Shown: positions 35,053-46,509 of the stretch, in pieces
How the letters are laid out: each line of letters starts with the position of its first letter
Numbering within the stretch: the first letter of the stretch is position 1
From: Arthrobacter sp. StoSoilB5
GTDB taxonomy: Bacteria > Actinomycetota > Actinomycetes > Actinomycetales > Micrococcaceae
DNA length: 64,000 nucleotides
NCBI RefSeq assembly: GCF_019977235.1
Contig: NZ_AP024646.1
Span: forward strand, 930,001-994,000
Reading direction: 5' to 3'
Made by a program: the position numbers and the translations under genes
The notes under the pieces: model-generated
What the model was told of the DNA's origin: nothing
What the model saw: only the letters and a program-made list of their open reading frames with translations
The model's database searches: none

Positions 35053-36603
35053 CTACTGCGCCTTAGGCACCCTGCGGAGTACGACGGCGGCAAGCACTGC
35101 CGCTCCGGCCATTAGTACCAGCCCAATCGCCGCAGTGATGTGGACGCCGGACTCGAAGGCTATCCGGGCGGCGGCTGTCAGAGCATCCGATAGCGGAGCG
35201 GGTAGTGCAGCGGCGGCATCCACGGCGCCAGCCAGGGTTTCACCCGATTTCCCGGCCGCCTGCGTGGACACGCCGTCCGGGATGACGAGGTTGTGCTGGT
35301 AGGAGGCCGTGAGGATGGAGCCCAGCACGGCGGTTCCCAGGAGCGAACCCAGTTCGTAGCCGGTTTCGGAGATTGCGGAAGCCGCTCCGGATTTGTCGGC
35401 CGGCACTGAGCCGAGGATGAGGTCGTTGGAGATGGTCTCTGCTGCGCCCACACCAACGGCCAGGATCGTCAAAGCTGACAGGAGGAATACAGGTCCGCTG
35501 CCGTGGTCACCCACAGCCACCACCAGGTAGCCCGTGGCGCTGAGGGTAAGTCCGCCAGCCACCACGAATCCGGGTCGGACGCGCTTTACCAGCGGGACCA
35601 CCAACAGGCCTGCGATGATGGTTGCCAGGAGCGCTGGAATCATTGCGATGCCCGCTTCCATGGGTGATTGGCCCTCGACCAACTGCAGGTGCTGGGCGAA
35701 GAAGTAGATGAAGCCCGTCATGGAAAACAGGGACAGGACGTTGGCCACGATCGCCGTGCTGAACACTTTGTTGCCGAACAGGCGGACATCCAGCATCGGG
35801 CTCTCGATCCGCTGCTGGCGACGGACAAACAGGGTGCCCATCACCAGGCCGAAGACCATGAACGCCGCAGCCGTTGCTCCGAACCCATGAACCGCAAATT
35901 CCTTGATGCCGTAGACAAACGGGGCCATGGCGAACATGGACAGGGCAATGCTCGGCACGTCCACCCGGCCCGGATTGGCGTCCTTGGATTCCGGAATCAG
36001 GACGCGGCCGACTGCCAGGAGCGGCAGGAGCAGGAATGTCGCCACCAGGAAGACGGCACCCCACCAGAAGTGCTCAACCAGCCAGCCACCAAAGATCGGG
36101 CCAAGGGCGGCGCCGCCCGAGAAACCGGCAGCCCACACTGCAATCGCAAGCCGACGACGGTTCGGGTCGACGAAGATGTTCCGGATCAGGGACAGCGTTG
36201 AGGGCATGAGCATGGCGCCAAAGACGCCAAGTGCGGCGCGTCCGGCAATCAGCCACTCTGCGGACGGCGCGAAAGCCGTAGCAGCCGAAACCGCCGCGAA
36301 GCCTGTGCTGCCGATCAGCAGCAGCCGCCGTCGTCCGATCCTGTCACCCAGGTTGCCCATGGAAACCAGCAATGCCGCCAACACCAGCGGGTACGCGTCA
36401 ATGATCCACAGGAGTTGCACGCCGCCCACATCCAGGGAGCGGGCAATTTCGGGCAGGGCGAACGTGAGCGCGGTGTTGTCGACGGCCACCAGCAGCACCG
36501 GGAACATCAGGAGTGCCAGGGCCGTCCAATCGCGCCACGGTGCGCCTCCATCCATGACGGGACGGGCGGATCGGGGAGCAGGGGTCGAGGACGGCGTGAA
36601 CAT
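35053..36603 (-). CDS. MFS transporter, DHA2 (EmrB/QacA-like) drug efflux family
   Basis: The 516-residue membrane protein has about 14 segments. DHA2 hallmarks are LLVAVDNTALTFALPEIARSL (motif D1), WIIDAYPLVLAALLVSMGNLGDRIGRRR (motif A) and GRAALGVFGAMLMPSTLSLI (motif C region). It is a drug or toxic-compound:H+ antiporter. The ATG at 36603 is chosen over a reading up to 36678 because that longer stretch would cover the palindromic operator and the TetR start. It is divergent from a TetR regulator, the standard arrangement of an inducible efflux pair. Confidence 0.9.
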   Translation of the reverse strand: MFTPSSTPAPRSARPVMDGGAPWRDWTALALLMFPVLLVAVDNTALTFALPEIARSLDVGGVQLLWIIDAYPLVLAALLVSMGNLGDRIGRRRLLLIGSTGFAAVSAATAFAPSAEWLIAGRAALGVFGAMLMPSTLSLIRNIFVDPNRRRLAIAVWAAGFSGGAALGPIFGGWLVEHFWWGAVFLVATFLLLPLLAVGRVLIPESKDANPGRVDVPSIALSMFAMAPFVYGIKEFAVHGFGATAAAFMVFGLVMGTLFVRRQQRIESPMLDVRLFGNKVFSTAIVANVLSLFSMTGFIYFFAQHLQLVEGQSPMEAGIAMIPALLATIIAGLLVVPLVKRVRPGFVVAGGLTLSATGYLVVAVGDHGSGPVFLLSALTILAVGVGAAETISNDLILGSVPADKSGAASAISETGYELGSLLGTAVLGSILTASYQHNLVIPDGVSTQAAGKSGETLAGAVDAAAALPAPLSDALTAAARIAFESGVHITAAIGLVLMAGAAVLAAVVLRRVPKAQ

Positions 36604-36610
36604 GACACTT

Positions 36611-36634
36611 ACTGTACCGTCCAGACGGTATAGT
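36611..36634. promoter_or_regulatory. TetR operator between the efflux pump and its regulator
   Basis: TACCGTC-CA-GACGGTA (36615-36630) is a perfect dyad, and the flanks ACTG/TAGT extend it to 11-bp arms with one mismatch. It ends 8 bp from the efflux gene's ATG and lies 43 bp upstream of the TetR gene. Confidence 0.8.
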
Positions 36635-36676
36635 TTCAAATTAAGCGCCAACAATCCCGTAGGGAATGATGTATAC

Positions 36677-37216
36677 ATGCCACGAAAACCAGTTGCCCGG
36701 GATGCAGTCCTGGATGCCTACGAAGCCCTCCTCATCGAGGTGGGGGAGCGGGCCGCCACCCTCGATGCCGTTGCCAAGCGGGCGGGCGTCTCCAAGGGTG
36801 GGCTGCTTTATCACTTCCCCAATAAGGAATCGCTGATCAGCGCCCTGCTTGAGCGCCTGGACCAGTTGGCTCAGGAAGACATCGAACACATGAAGGCTGC
36901 GCCGGATGGCTCGGCCGCGTACTTCATCCGTACCTCCCTGTGGGCAGGAACCCCCATGGATAGGGCTTTCGTCGCTGCCACAAGACTGGCCGAAGTGGCC
37001 CATGAAGAGACCCGCCGCAAGTTCGCCGGTATTCAACAACAGTGGCTGGACGTCCTGGCTGAGGACGTTGGCCCGGAGGTAGCGAAAGCCGTCAGCTACA
37101 TGGGCGACGGCCTGTATTTCAACGCCATGTTCGAGGGCGGCCAGGAAAGCGGCAACGCCGGGCGGGAGGCCGACGTCGAGATCCTGCTGGGCGTGCTGGA
37201 CCGGCTCCGCAAGTAG
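36677..37216 (+). CDS. TetR-family transcriptional repressor
   Basis: The 179-residue regulator has the TetR N-terminal domain: VGERAATLDAVAKRAGVSKGGLLYHFPNKESLISALLERL (residues about 16-55). The C-terminal part is a TetR ligand-binding domain of the DUF/TetR_C type (AYFIRTSL, YMGDGLYFNAMF). It is divergent from the DHA2 efflux gene with a palindrome between them and very likely represses that gene and itself. The ligand is unknown. The ATG at 36677 fits the family start. Confidence 0.9.
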   Translation: MPRKPVARDAVLDAYEALLIEVGERAATLDAVAKRAGVSKGGLLYHFPNKESLISALLERLDQLAQEDIEHMKAAPDGSAAYFIRTSLWAGTPMDRAFVAATRLAEVAHEETRRKFAGIQQQWLDVLAEDVGPEVAKAVSYMGDGLYFNAMFEGGQESGNAGREADVEILLGVLDRLRK

Positions 37217-37315
37217 CGGGCCATCCATTTGCGGCGACGCCCACAACGTAGGACAATTGAGCCTTGTGGTGCGTCTTCACAAGGGGCACGCAAAAAATTG
37301 AATATGCCTTTGATC

Positions 37316-37541
37316 TGCGGCGGGAGAGTCCTGCAAGCAAGTGATGCGGGCGCCGTAGGAGCAAACCCTCCCCAGGAATCTCTCAGGCCCACGCACCGCC
37401 GCGGCGAGGCAACTCTGGAAAGTAGCAGGCTAATCTCGGACGCCATCGGCGTGCGGGCAGCTGTGCTCACCGACGGTGCAAGCGATGTGTCATGCAAACA
37501 TGGCAGCGCGGAAACTCTCAGGTCCAATACAGAGCGGGGAG
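37316..37541 (+). promoter_or_regulatory. Tandem glycine riboswitch upstream of gcvP
   Basis: Two glycine-aptamer copies are visible. The first runs from the GCGGGAGAG strand at about 37320 through CGCCGTAGGAGCAAA to AATCTCTCAGG (about 37377-37387) and ACTCTGG. The second runs from about 37441 through CACCGACGGTGCAAG to GAAACTCTCAGG (37511-37522) and CAGAGCGGGG. The conserved CUCUCAGG core appears in both. The pair precedes gcvP with a short linker that holds GGAG and the GTG start, so it probably turns on the glycine cleavage genes when glycine is abundant. Exact aptamer ends are approximate. Confidence 0.92.
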
Positions 37542-37595
37542 GAACCCGAGCCACTGTGGCGTACCCAAACGCCGCCCAAGTAATGGAGTTCCTTC

Positions 37596-40442
<2,847 letters not shown>

Positions 40443-40454
40443 GACGGTCCCGAA

Positions 40455-41603
40455 ATGACTGAGAACTACACCGCGCTCTACGAAGAGCACAAGAAGCTCG
40501 GCGCGTCCTTCACCGACTTCGGTGGCTGGCAGATGCCGCTCAAGTATTCCTCCGAGTTGGCAGAGCACCACGCCGTCCGCACGTCCGCCGGTCTCTTCGA
40601 CCTCTCCCACATGGGTGAAGTCTGGGTCAGCGGCCCCGACGCTGCTGCGTTCCTGGACTACGCCCTGGTGGGCAAAATCTCCGCCATGGCCGAGGGGAAG
40701 GCCAAGTACTCGCTGATCTGCCAGGAAGACGGCGGCATCATCGACGACCTCATCACCTACCGCCGCCCATCTACCGAAGAAGGCGCAGACAAGTTCCTCG
40801 TTGTGCCGAACGCGGGTAACGCGAAGGTAGTGGCTGACGCTCTGTTGGAGCGTGCCGCGAACTTCGACGTCACCGTCCAGGACGCCTCCGCCGAGACCTC
40901 CCTCATCGCGGTCCAGGGTCCTCGTGCGGAAGCCATCCTCCTCCGTTTGGTCCCCGCCGACCAGCACGGGCTGGTCACCGAACTGAAGTACTACGCGGCT
41001 GTTGAGGTCCCGTTCACGTTCGACGGCGGTACTCAGGAACTGCTGCTCGCCCGCACCGGATACACGGGCGAAGACGGCTTCGAGATCTTCATCGCCAACG
41101 AGTCCGCTGCTGCATTGTGGCAGGCCATCGCCGACGCCGCGGAAGAAGGCGAGCTCACTCCCGCTGGCCTCGCTTCCCGCGACTCCTTGCGCCTCGAAGC
41201 CGGCATGCCACTCTATGGCAACGAACTCTCCCGAGAAGGAAACCCGTTCGCCGCAGGGCTCGGACCCGTCGTGGCGCTTTCGAAGGAAGGCGACTTCGTC
41301 GGCAAGGAAGCACTCGCGGCACTTAAGGCAGACGGTGCAGGCTCCACCAGCGGACGCAAGCTCGTGGGCCTCAAAGGCCTCGGACGCCGTGCCGGTCGCG
41401 GCCACTACCCGGTCCTCAAGGACGGTTCAGTAGTTGGCGAAGTCACCTCCGGCCAGCCCAGCCCAACGTTGGGCTACCCGGTAGCGTTGGCGTACGTCGA
41501 CGTTGAGCACACGGAGCTCGGCACAGCGCTGGATATTGACCTGCGGGGTAAGAGCGAGCCGTTCGAGGTTGTCGCGCTGCCGTTCTACAAGCGCCAAAAG
41601 TAA
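40455..41603 (+). CDS. gcvT: Aminomethyltransferase, T-protein of the glycine cleavage system
   Basis: The 382-residue protein transfers the methylene group from aminomethyl-lipoyl GcvH to tetrahydrofolate and releases ammonia. Visible family blocks are LGASFTDFGGWQMPLKYS, GLFDLSHMGEVWVSG, ARTGYTGEDGFEIF and RDSLRLEAGMPLYGNEL. It starts 12 bp after the gcvP stop, so the two genes form one transcript. Length and motifs are normal. Confidence 0.97.
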   Translation: MTENYTALYEEHKKLGASFTDFGGWQMPLKYSSELAEHHAVRTSAGLFDLSHMGEVWVSGPDAAAFLDYALVGKISAMAEGKAKYSLICQEDGGIIDDLITYRRPSTEEGADKFLVVPNAGNAKVVADALLERAANFDVTVQDASAETSLIAVQGPRAEAILLRLVPADQHGLVTELKYYAAVEVPFTFDGGTQELLLARTGYTGEDGFEIFIANESAAALWQAIADAAEEGELTPAGLASRDSLRLEAGMPLYGNELSREGNPFAAGLGPVVALSKEGDFVGKEALAALKADGAGSTSGRKLVGLKGLGRRAGRGHYPVLKDGSVVGEVTSGQPSPTLGYPVALAYVDVEHTELGTALDIDLRGKSEPFEVVALPFYKRQK

Positions 41604-41607
41604 GTTG

Positions 41608-41687
41608 CGGGTCCTTTGGGACCGACATCCTCCGCGGGCTCGGTCGCATGTGCGCCCGCTGAGCGGACGCGATGCTCCCTTGGACGC
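41608..41687 (+). repeat. Intergenic repeat element, copy A
   Basis: About 80 bp between gcvT and gcvH align, with roughly one mismatch in eight and a 1-bp gap, to the reverse complement of 42379-42457. The best blocks are CCTCCGCGGGCTCGGTCGC and CTCCCTTGGACGC. A GGTCC/GGACC mini-hairpin marks its left end, and an 8-bp GC stem (41713-41720 with 41734-41741) follows it. No coding potential is convincing. It could be a REP-like element. Confidence 0.8.
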
Positions 41688-41855
41688 ATCTGCCGGAGGC
41701 CGGGCCCGCAGGGGCCGCGCACCTCACCAGGACGCGCGGCCACTCTGGCGCCCCTCGAACTGCTGAATGCTGGGGGAGTTGCAACCTGCCGGGGGTGATC
41801 CGATGCAGCATCCACCCAGCCATAGTTTTTGATCAACCACAGTAAGGAAAACAGA

Positions 41856-42242
41856 ATGCCCAAAGTAGCGCCCGAACTTCAGTACTCCGACGAGCACGAG
41901 TGGGTCTCCCGCGGCGAGGGGAACCTGGTGTCTGTTGGCATCTCCGAGGTTGCCACCGACGCGCTGGGCGACATCGTGTACGTCGACCTGCCCGAGGTTG
42001 GTTCCACTGTGACCGCCGGTGAGACCTGTGGCGAAGTTGAATCCACCAAGTCAGTTTCGGACCTGTACTCGCCCGTCACCGGTGAGGTCACCGAGATCAA
42101 CGACGCCGTTGTCGGTGATCCGGCCCTCATCAACAACGATCCTTACGGCGCCGGCTGGCTCTTCAAGGTTGCGGCTGAGTCCGACGGCCCGCTGCTTTCG
42201 GCCGAGGAGTACGCCTCCAAGAACGGCGGGGACCTCTCCTAA
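41856..42242 (+). CDS. gcvH: Glycine cleavage system H protein
   Basis: The 128-residue lipoyl carrier shuttles the aminomethyl group between GcvP and GcvT. The lipoylated lysine is Lys 65 in [15 protein letters not shown]. The family start (YSDEHEWV) and the C-terminal GWLFKV are present. AAGGAAA precedes the ATG at 41856, which is preferred over an upstream in-frame start. Unlike most gcv operons, 252 bp separate it from gcvT, and this gap is filled by a repeat element. Confidence 0.96.
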   Translation: MPKVAPELQYSDEHEWVSRGEGNLVSVGISEVATDALGDIVYVDLPEVGSTVTAGETCGEVESTKSVSDLYSPVTGEVTEINDAVVGDPALINNDPYGAGWLFKVAAESDGPLLSAEEYASKNGGDLS

Positions 42243-42264
42243 CTCCCTTCGACCGAGTCCGATT

Positions 42265-42320
42265 CGGGGTTTCGCTGCCGCGGGTGCCGTTCGCACGGCA
42301 TGCTGTGCAGCAAGACCCCG
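42265..42320 (+). terminator. Two-part hairpin after gcvH, possible terminator
   Basis: The outer stem pairs 42265-42278 with 42307-42320 (14 positions, one G-U and one mismatch). The inner stem TGCCGT-TCGC-ACGGCA covers 42285-42300. There is no T tract. It may end gcvH transcription or be the outer edge of the repeat element that follows. Confidence 0.55.
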
Positions 42321-42378
42321 TATTGGGCGCCGGTATGGCCCTCGCCGGCGGTCCCTTTGGGCTGGCGTCCGGAAGCGG

Positions 42379-42457
42379 GCGTCCAAGGGAGCTTCGCGTC
42401 CGCCCAGCGGGCGCTTCAGCGACCGAGCCCGCGGAGGACGTCGACCCAACGGGCCCG
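42379..42457 (-). repeat. Intergenic repeat element, copy B (inverted)
   Basis: This is the inverted partner of 41608-41687, between gcvH and sdaA. Read on the minus strand from 42457, it shares the long blocks GTCCTCCGCGGGCTCGGTCGC and CTCCCTTGGACGC with copy A apart from scattered mismatches. Together the two copies bracket gcvH as an inverted repeat of about 0.7 kb spacing. Confidence 0.8.
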
Positions 42458-42650
42458 AACGCTCGCAGGCAGCACCGGCCCACAAGGCGTAGCGTGGGAT
42501 TGTAGAACTGAATAGTATTGCGACGCCGGGTTGCCGCCTTTGGGGGCCATCCGGCGTCGTGCTTCGGTCGACCTTCGCCACAAGCGGGGGAGGCCATCCG
42601 CCAGGACCATCTGGCGGACCGTTTTCAAGCTTTGTTAAGGGATCCCGACC
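42458..42650. other. Structured leader region before sdaA
   Basis: No gene is supported. Two hairpins are visible: CGACGCCGG (42521-42529) with CCGGCGTCG (42551-42559), and TCCGCCAG (42597-42604) with CTGGCGGA (42611-42618) around a 6-nt loop. The second lies 32 bp before the sdaA start, close to AAGGGA, and could affect sdaA expression. Confidence 0.45.
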
Positions 42651-44063
42651 ATGGCTGTTGGTGTTTTCGATTTGTTCACTGTGGGTATTGGCCCGTCGAG
42701 TTCGCATACTGTGGGGCCGATGCGTGCTGCTGCGGTGTTCGCTGGCGAGCTCAAGGACGCCGGTGTCCTGGGCTCGGTCGCGTCGTTGCGGGTTGATTTG
42801 TATGGTTCGTTGGCCGCGACGGGCCGTGGGCACGGGACCATGACTGCGACCCTGTTGGGCCTTGAGGGTTACCACCCGGAGTTGATCCTGCCTGATGAGG
42901 TGGACGAGCGGCTCGCGACGATCGCTGAGACAGGTGTCCTGAACCTGGCTGGTGCCTCAGGAGAAGGCGTGGAGCTGCCGTATGCGGTGGAGGATATGGT
43001 GTTGCATCCGTTGACGGTGTTGCCGCGGCATACGAACGGGCTGAAGTTCGCTGTCTCTGATGCTGAGGGGAACACCTTGCGGGAGGCGACGTTCTTCTCT
43101 GTCGGTGGTGGGTTCATTGTCCGTGAGGGTGAGGAGGACGCGGCGCGGGCGGAGTTGGAGGAGACGAAGGCGGAGTTGCCGTTGCCGTTCCGTACGGCTG
43201 CTGAGTTGCTGGGCCGGTGTGCGTCGAAGGGTTTGGGGATCAGCGACATCATGTTCATCAATGAGCGGGCGTCCCGGTCGGAGGAGGAGATCCGGGAGGG
43301 GTTGTTGCATATCTGGCATGTGATGGAGGCGTGTGTTGAGGCGAGCCTGAAGCGTGAGGGTGTGTTGCCCGGGGGTTTGAGGGTCCGTCGTCGTGCTCCT
43401 GACTGGCTGGAGCGGTTGTTGAAGGAGGACAAGGACCGCAACGATCCGAAGTATTGGCAGGAGTGGGTGAACCTGATCGCGTTGGCGGTCAATGAGGAGA
43501 ACGCCACTGGTGGGCGGGTGGTCACGGCGCCGACGAATGGTGCGGCGGGGATTATCCCGGCGGTGTTGTATTACGCGTTGCATTATGCCCCGGGCATGGA
43601 CAAGGCTACCCAGGCTGATAAGGACGATGTGGTGGTGAAGTTCCTGCTGGCTGCGGGTGCGGTGGGTGTGTTGTACAAGGAGCAGGCGTCGATTTCCGGT
43701 GCGGAGGTCGGGTGCCAGGGCGAGGTGGGTTCGGCGTCGTCGATGGCTGCTGCGGGGTTGGCCGAGGTGATGGGTGGTACGCCGGGGCAGGTGGAGAACG
43801 CGGCGGAGATCGCGATGGAACACAACCTGGGGTTGACGTGTGATCCGATCGGTGGGTTGGTGCAGATTCCGTGTATTGAGCGGAACGCGATCGCGGCGGC
43901 GAAGGCGATCAACGCGGCGAAGATGGCGCTCTGGGGGGATGGGACGCACCGGGTGTCGCTGGATGAGGTGATCGTGACCATGCGTGAGACGGGCAAGGAC
44001 ATGTCCTCCAAGTACAAGGAAACCGCGATGGGCGGCTTGGCCGTGAACGTCGTCGAATGCTGA
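42651..44063 (+). CDS. sdaA: L-serine ammonia-lyase (single-chain, Fe-S type)
   Basis: The 470-residue enzyme deaminates L-serine to pyruvate. It starts with the family hallmark [20 protein letters not shown] (beta domain) and carries the alpha-domain blocks [33 protein letters not shown] and [19 protein letters not shown], whose cysteines ligate the 4Fe-4S cluster. AAGGGA precedes the ATG. Placed after gcvPTH, it completes a route from glycine through serine to pyruvate, with serine hydroxymethyltransferase needed from elsewhere. Third codon positions are noticeably richer in G and T than in gcvP or gcvT, so its base usage differs from its neighbours. Confidence 0.95.
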   Translation: MAVGVFDLFTVGIGPSSSHTVGPMRAAAVFAGELKDAGVLGSVASLRVDLYGSLAATGRGHGTMTATLLGLEGYHPELILPDEVDERLATIAETGVLNLAGASGEGVELPYAVEDMVLHPLTVLPRHTNGLKFAVSDAEGNTLREATFFSVGGGFIVREGEEDAARAELEETKAELPLPFRTAAELLGRCASKGLGISDIMFINERASRSEEEIREGLLHIWHVMEACVEASLKREGVLPGGLRVRRRAPDWLERLLKEDKDRNDPKYWQEWVNLIALAVNEENATGGRVVTAPTNGAAGIIPAVLYYALHYAPGMDKATQADKDDVVVKFLLAAGAVGVLYKEQASISGAEVGCQGEVGSASSMAAAGLAEVMGGTPGQVENAAEIAMEHNLGLTCDPIGGLVQIPCIERNAIAAAKAINAAKMALWGDGTHRVSLDEVIVTMRETGKDMSSKYKETAMGGLAVNVVEC

Positions 44064-44101
44064 GTCTGTTCGCTGTCGGTCCCTAGTGCCATGCTGTATC
44101 C

Positions 44102-44923
44102 ATGAGCGGGGGATACGACAAAGATTTTCTGCGGGCACGCGTTGAACTGCCCAGTCCGTCGGCAACGACGATTCTTTTGGACTACACACACTTTTCCGTG
44201 CGCTTCCGGGCTTCCCGGAAGCTCGCGGCGATTGTGGGTGTCAACATCAGCGGCGGGGAACTGAGCCCACTAGCCCGGGAAGGGACCTGGCATTTCGATG
44301 ACAGGATCCCCAAAGAACAGCAGGCTGGCCCGGACGTCTACAAAAACAACGCGTTCGATCGCGGGCACTTGGTGCGTCGCCTGGATCCTGTCTGGGGCGA
44401 CCCGGCCACGGCCAAGAAAGCCAACCAGGACACGTTCGCCTTTACCAATGCCGCACCACAAGTGGACGACTTCAACCAAGGCAAGGAACTGTGGGTAGGG
44501 CTCGAGGATCACGTCCTGGGCCACGCGGATGCACACGACGCCAAGCTCACCGTGTTCACCGGGCCCGTTCTTCTCGATGACGACCTCCCGTACAGGGGAG
44601 TACAGGTTCCGCGGAAATTCTGGAAAATCGCCGTGTGGACCAACGACGCCAAGCTGGCCGCCGCCGGGTTTGTCCTGGACCAATCGCCATTGCTGGGCAA
44701 AGTTGAACTGAAGAAAGCGATCGACCAACGGCTCCTGGAAGGCGAACCGCCGCCCCTGGGGCCGTTCCGGACCTTCCAAGTCCCCATCGGGCAGATCGCT
44801 GACCTTACAGGCCTGAGCCTCACCAGGCTGGCCAACGCGGATCGCCTGGTGAGCGGCCAGCGGGAACTCGGCAAGGAACCCAAGGCCATCAAGTTGGAGA
44901 GCGCTGACCAGATACGGCTGTAG
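44102..44923 (+). CDS. DNA/RNA non-specific endonuclease (DRGH family)
   Basis: The 273-residue beta-beta-alpha-metal nuclease has the DRGH motif at 86-89 (NAFDRGHLVRR) and the metal-binding Asn region (DTFAFTNAAPQ). Such enzymes cleave DNA and RNA non-specifically and are usually secreted or kept with an inhibitor. Here no signal peptide or membrane segment is seen, and no obvious immunity gene is adjacent. It begins 38 bp after sdaA but has no good ribosome-binding site. Cytoplasmic location is therefore unusual, and the true export route, if any, is open. Confidence 0.85.
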   Translation: MSGGYDKDFLRARVELPSPSATTILLDYTHFSVRFRASRKLAAIVGVNISGGELSPLAREGTWHFDDRIPKEQQAGPDVYKNNAFDRGHLVRRLDPVWGDPATAKKANQDTFAFTNAAPQVDDFNQGKELWVGLEDHVLGHADAHDAKLTVFTGPVLLDDDLPYRGVQVPRKFWKIAVWTNDAKLAAAGFVLDQSPLLGKVELKKAIDQRLLEGEPPPLGPFRTFQVPIGQIADLTGLSLTRLANADRLVSGQRELGKEPKAIKLESADQIRL

Positions 44924-45073
44924 GGGCGGGGCAGGGCAGGGCGGCGACTCGCTGGTGGGCACGCAAACCCCCTTTATAGGTGTCGAGGCCACGAGCTTCG
45001 TGACGCCGAAACGTCACAATTTCTCACAAATCTCTAAATATTTCTACTTTGAATATGAGAATCACCATCCCAT

Positions 45074-45102
45074 TTGACGTTCAATCTTCAGATCGGTATT
45101 TT
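45074..45102 (+). promoter_or_regulatory. Probable sigma70-type promoter of the I36/ABC cassette
   Basis: TTGACG (45074-45079) and TATTTT (45097-45102) are separated by 17 bp in an AT-rich stretch upstream of the secreted I36-like gene. The remaining intergenic sequence (44924-45073) holds no gene. Confidence 0.55.
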
Positions 45103-45188
45103 CGGTTCTGCTGGGGGGCGCCGTTGTCGATCGATTGGACAATGAACTTAGTCACCAGAATTCGATTCTAGAGAAATGGAATGGTGAT

Positions 45189-45581
45189 ATGAGGAGCATT
45201 GTCAAATTTCTGGCCGCAGCGGCCGTGGTAGTTCTCGTCTCAATCGGAGTGGGTGTTGGCTCCGCAAACGCTTGGGCCGATCAGACCTGCGCAAACGGTA
45301 AGGTTTGTTTGTTCCAGAGTTCAGTGTGGAACGGAACGAAATACTCTAACAACTATGCGGCAACTTACGTCGGTGACGCTGCCAACGATCCGACGTCAAA
45401 CATCGTGGGATACACCACGAATCCAGCCTATAGGTACGTCATGTTCTACGAGCACCTGAACTTCGGTGGCAACTCTTTTTACATGAAGGAGGGGCAAGCA
45501 ATTAGTTATCTGGCCGACATTGCCTATCCGGGTGGCGGTAACTGGGACAACCGCATCTCAAGTCATGACGAAGCATACTGA
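45189..45581 (+). CDS. Secreted I36-family (beta/gamma-crystallin-like) protein
   Basis: The 130-residue product has a Sec signal peptide with an AAAAVVVLVSIGVGVG core and ANA cleavage near residue 28. The mature domain (CANGKVCLFQSSVWNG, YRYVMFYEHLNFGGNSFYMKEGQ, WDNRISS) matches the peptidase-inhibitor I36 family with its crystallin-like fold and a conserved Cys pair. Some members inhibit metalloproteases, others are structural or antimicrobial. Base composition is more AT-rich than in surrounding genes. It is the first gene of a four-gene run with a lipoprotein, an adaptor and an ABC transporter, which suggests it may be the cargo or target of that system. The ATG at 45189 is chosen for the signal peptide. 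Confidence 0.8.
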   Translation: MRSIVKFLAAAAVVVLVSIGVGVGSANAWADQTCANGKVCLFQSSVWNGTKYSNNYAATYVGDAANDPTSNIVGYTTNPAYRYVMFYEHLNFGGNSFYMKEGQAISYLADIAYPGGGNWDNRISSHDEAY

Positions 45582-45636
45582 TTCGGCCTAACACAACGTA
45601 CACATCGAAGCGTACAGAACAGTTGAGGGATGCAAA

Positions 45637-46509
45637 ATGGCGCGGTATCAACTGGGTGTGCTCGTGTTGGTAGTTGCATTGGCCGGATGCAGCGTCAATT
45701 CGCAGCATGACGGAGTGGATACCGCTTCCCTGCCCTCCGTGGATCGTGCAAAGTATTCCGGTGTCCACGCAAAACTTGATCCGGCGACTGCGAGCATTTC
45801 TTTGCCCATGGATGCTTATGAAGCGACGCCCGACGAATCAATGGTCATAACGGCAGCGAACATGTTTGTCATCGAAGAATGCATGAAGAAGGCTGGAGTC
45901 CCCATGCCGGAGAAGCACGGTGACCTTACAGTTAAAGCCGATCAGTCATATGGGGTTTGGGTTCCAGAACTTGCGGCAAATTACGGGTATGACAAGCCAA
46001 TCATCCGTACGGTACCCGGCATTTATGATTCCAAAACGCGGGAATCAGCGGACGCAAACGTGAAGAAGTACTTTGAATGCGATAACTCCACAGTGGCCAG
46101 TCAGATACCTCCATTCCGTAGCAGAATCGCGGGCCAAGACTCACTGCTAACAAACATTAGCAATGACTCGAATGCATTATCTGAGCGGGATCCTGAGTGG
46201 AGCGAAGCTCGGAATGACTGGATTGCTTGCCTCAAAGAAGCCGGAATCTCAATGCGACAGGATTCTCCCGATGCCTGGGTGCCCTCATACCCTTCGGACA
46301 AGCAAGGCGAAATCAGGACAGCCGTACAAGATGCGAACTGCAAGCAGGAAACAAACGTGATGCAACGCATCATGGATATCCGAGCGCAGTACCAATCAGC
46401 CCTAATCGCCACCAATCAGGCCGCCATGAACCGGCTCGCGGAAGAGAAAACTGAGGCCCTGGCCAACGCGAGGACGATTCTGCGGCAACACGGCAAGGGC
46501 GGCGCTTGA
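45637..46509 (+). CDS. Lipoprotein of unknown function in an ABC cassette
   Basis: The 290-residue product has a lipoprotein signal peptide with lipobox LAGC (Cys 18). The mature part is hydrophilic and mostly helical, with three paired cysteines (EECMKKAG, YFECDNS, IACLKEAG, ANCKQE) and a C-terminal coiled-coil-like stretch (QAAMNRLAEEKTEALANARTIL). I recognise no domain. It starts 55 bp after the I36-like gene and its stop overlaps the next start (TTGA), so it is translated with the adaptor gene. It probably sits on the outer face of the membrane as a helper or sensor of the transporter. Confidence 0.8.
   Translation: MARYQLGVLVLVVALAGCSVNSQHDGVDTASLPSVDRAKYSGVHAKLDPATASISLPMDAYEATPDESMVITAANMFVIEECMKKAGVPMPEKHGDLTVKADQSYGVWVPELAANYGYDKPIIRTVPGIYDSKTRESADANVKKYFECDNSTVASQIPPFRSRIAGQDSLLTNISNDSNALSERDPEWSEARNDWIACLKEAGISMRQDSPDAWVPSYPSDKQGEIRTAVQDANCKQETNVMQRIMDIRAQYQSALIATNQAAMNRLAEEKTEALANARTILRQHGKGGA

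Noticed and set aside
42957..44189. 410-codon minus-strand frame opposite sdaA
   Set aside because: Its Arg/His/Leu-rich product is typical of antisense translation of a G/T-rich gene; sdaA on the other strand is certain.
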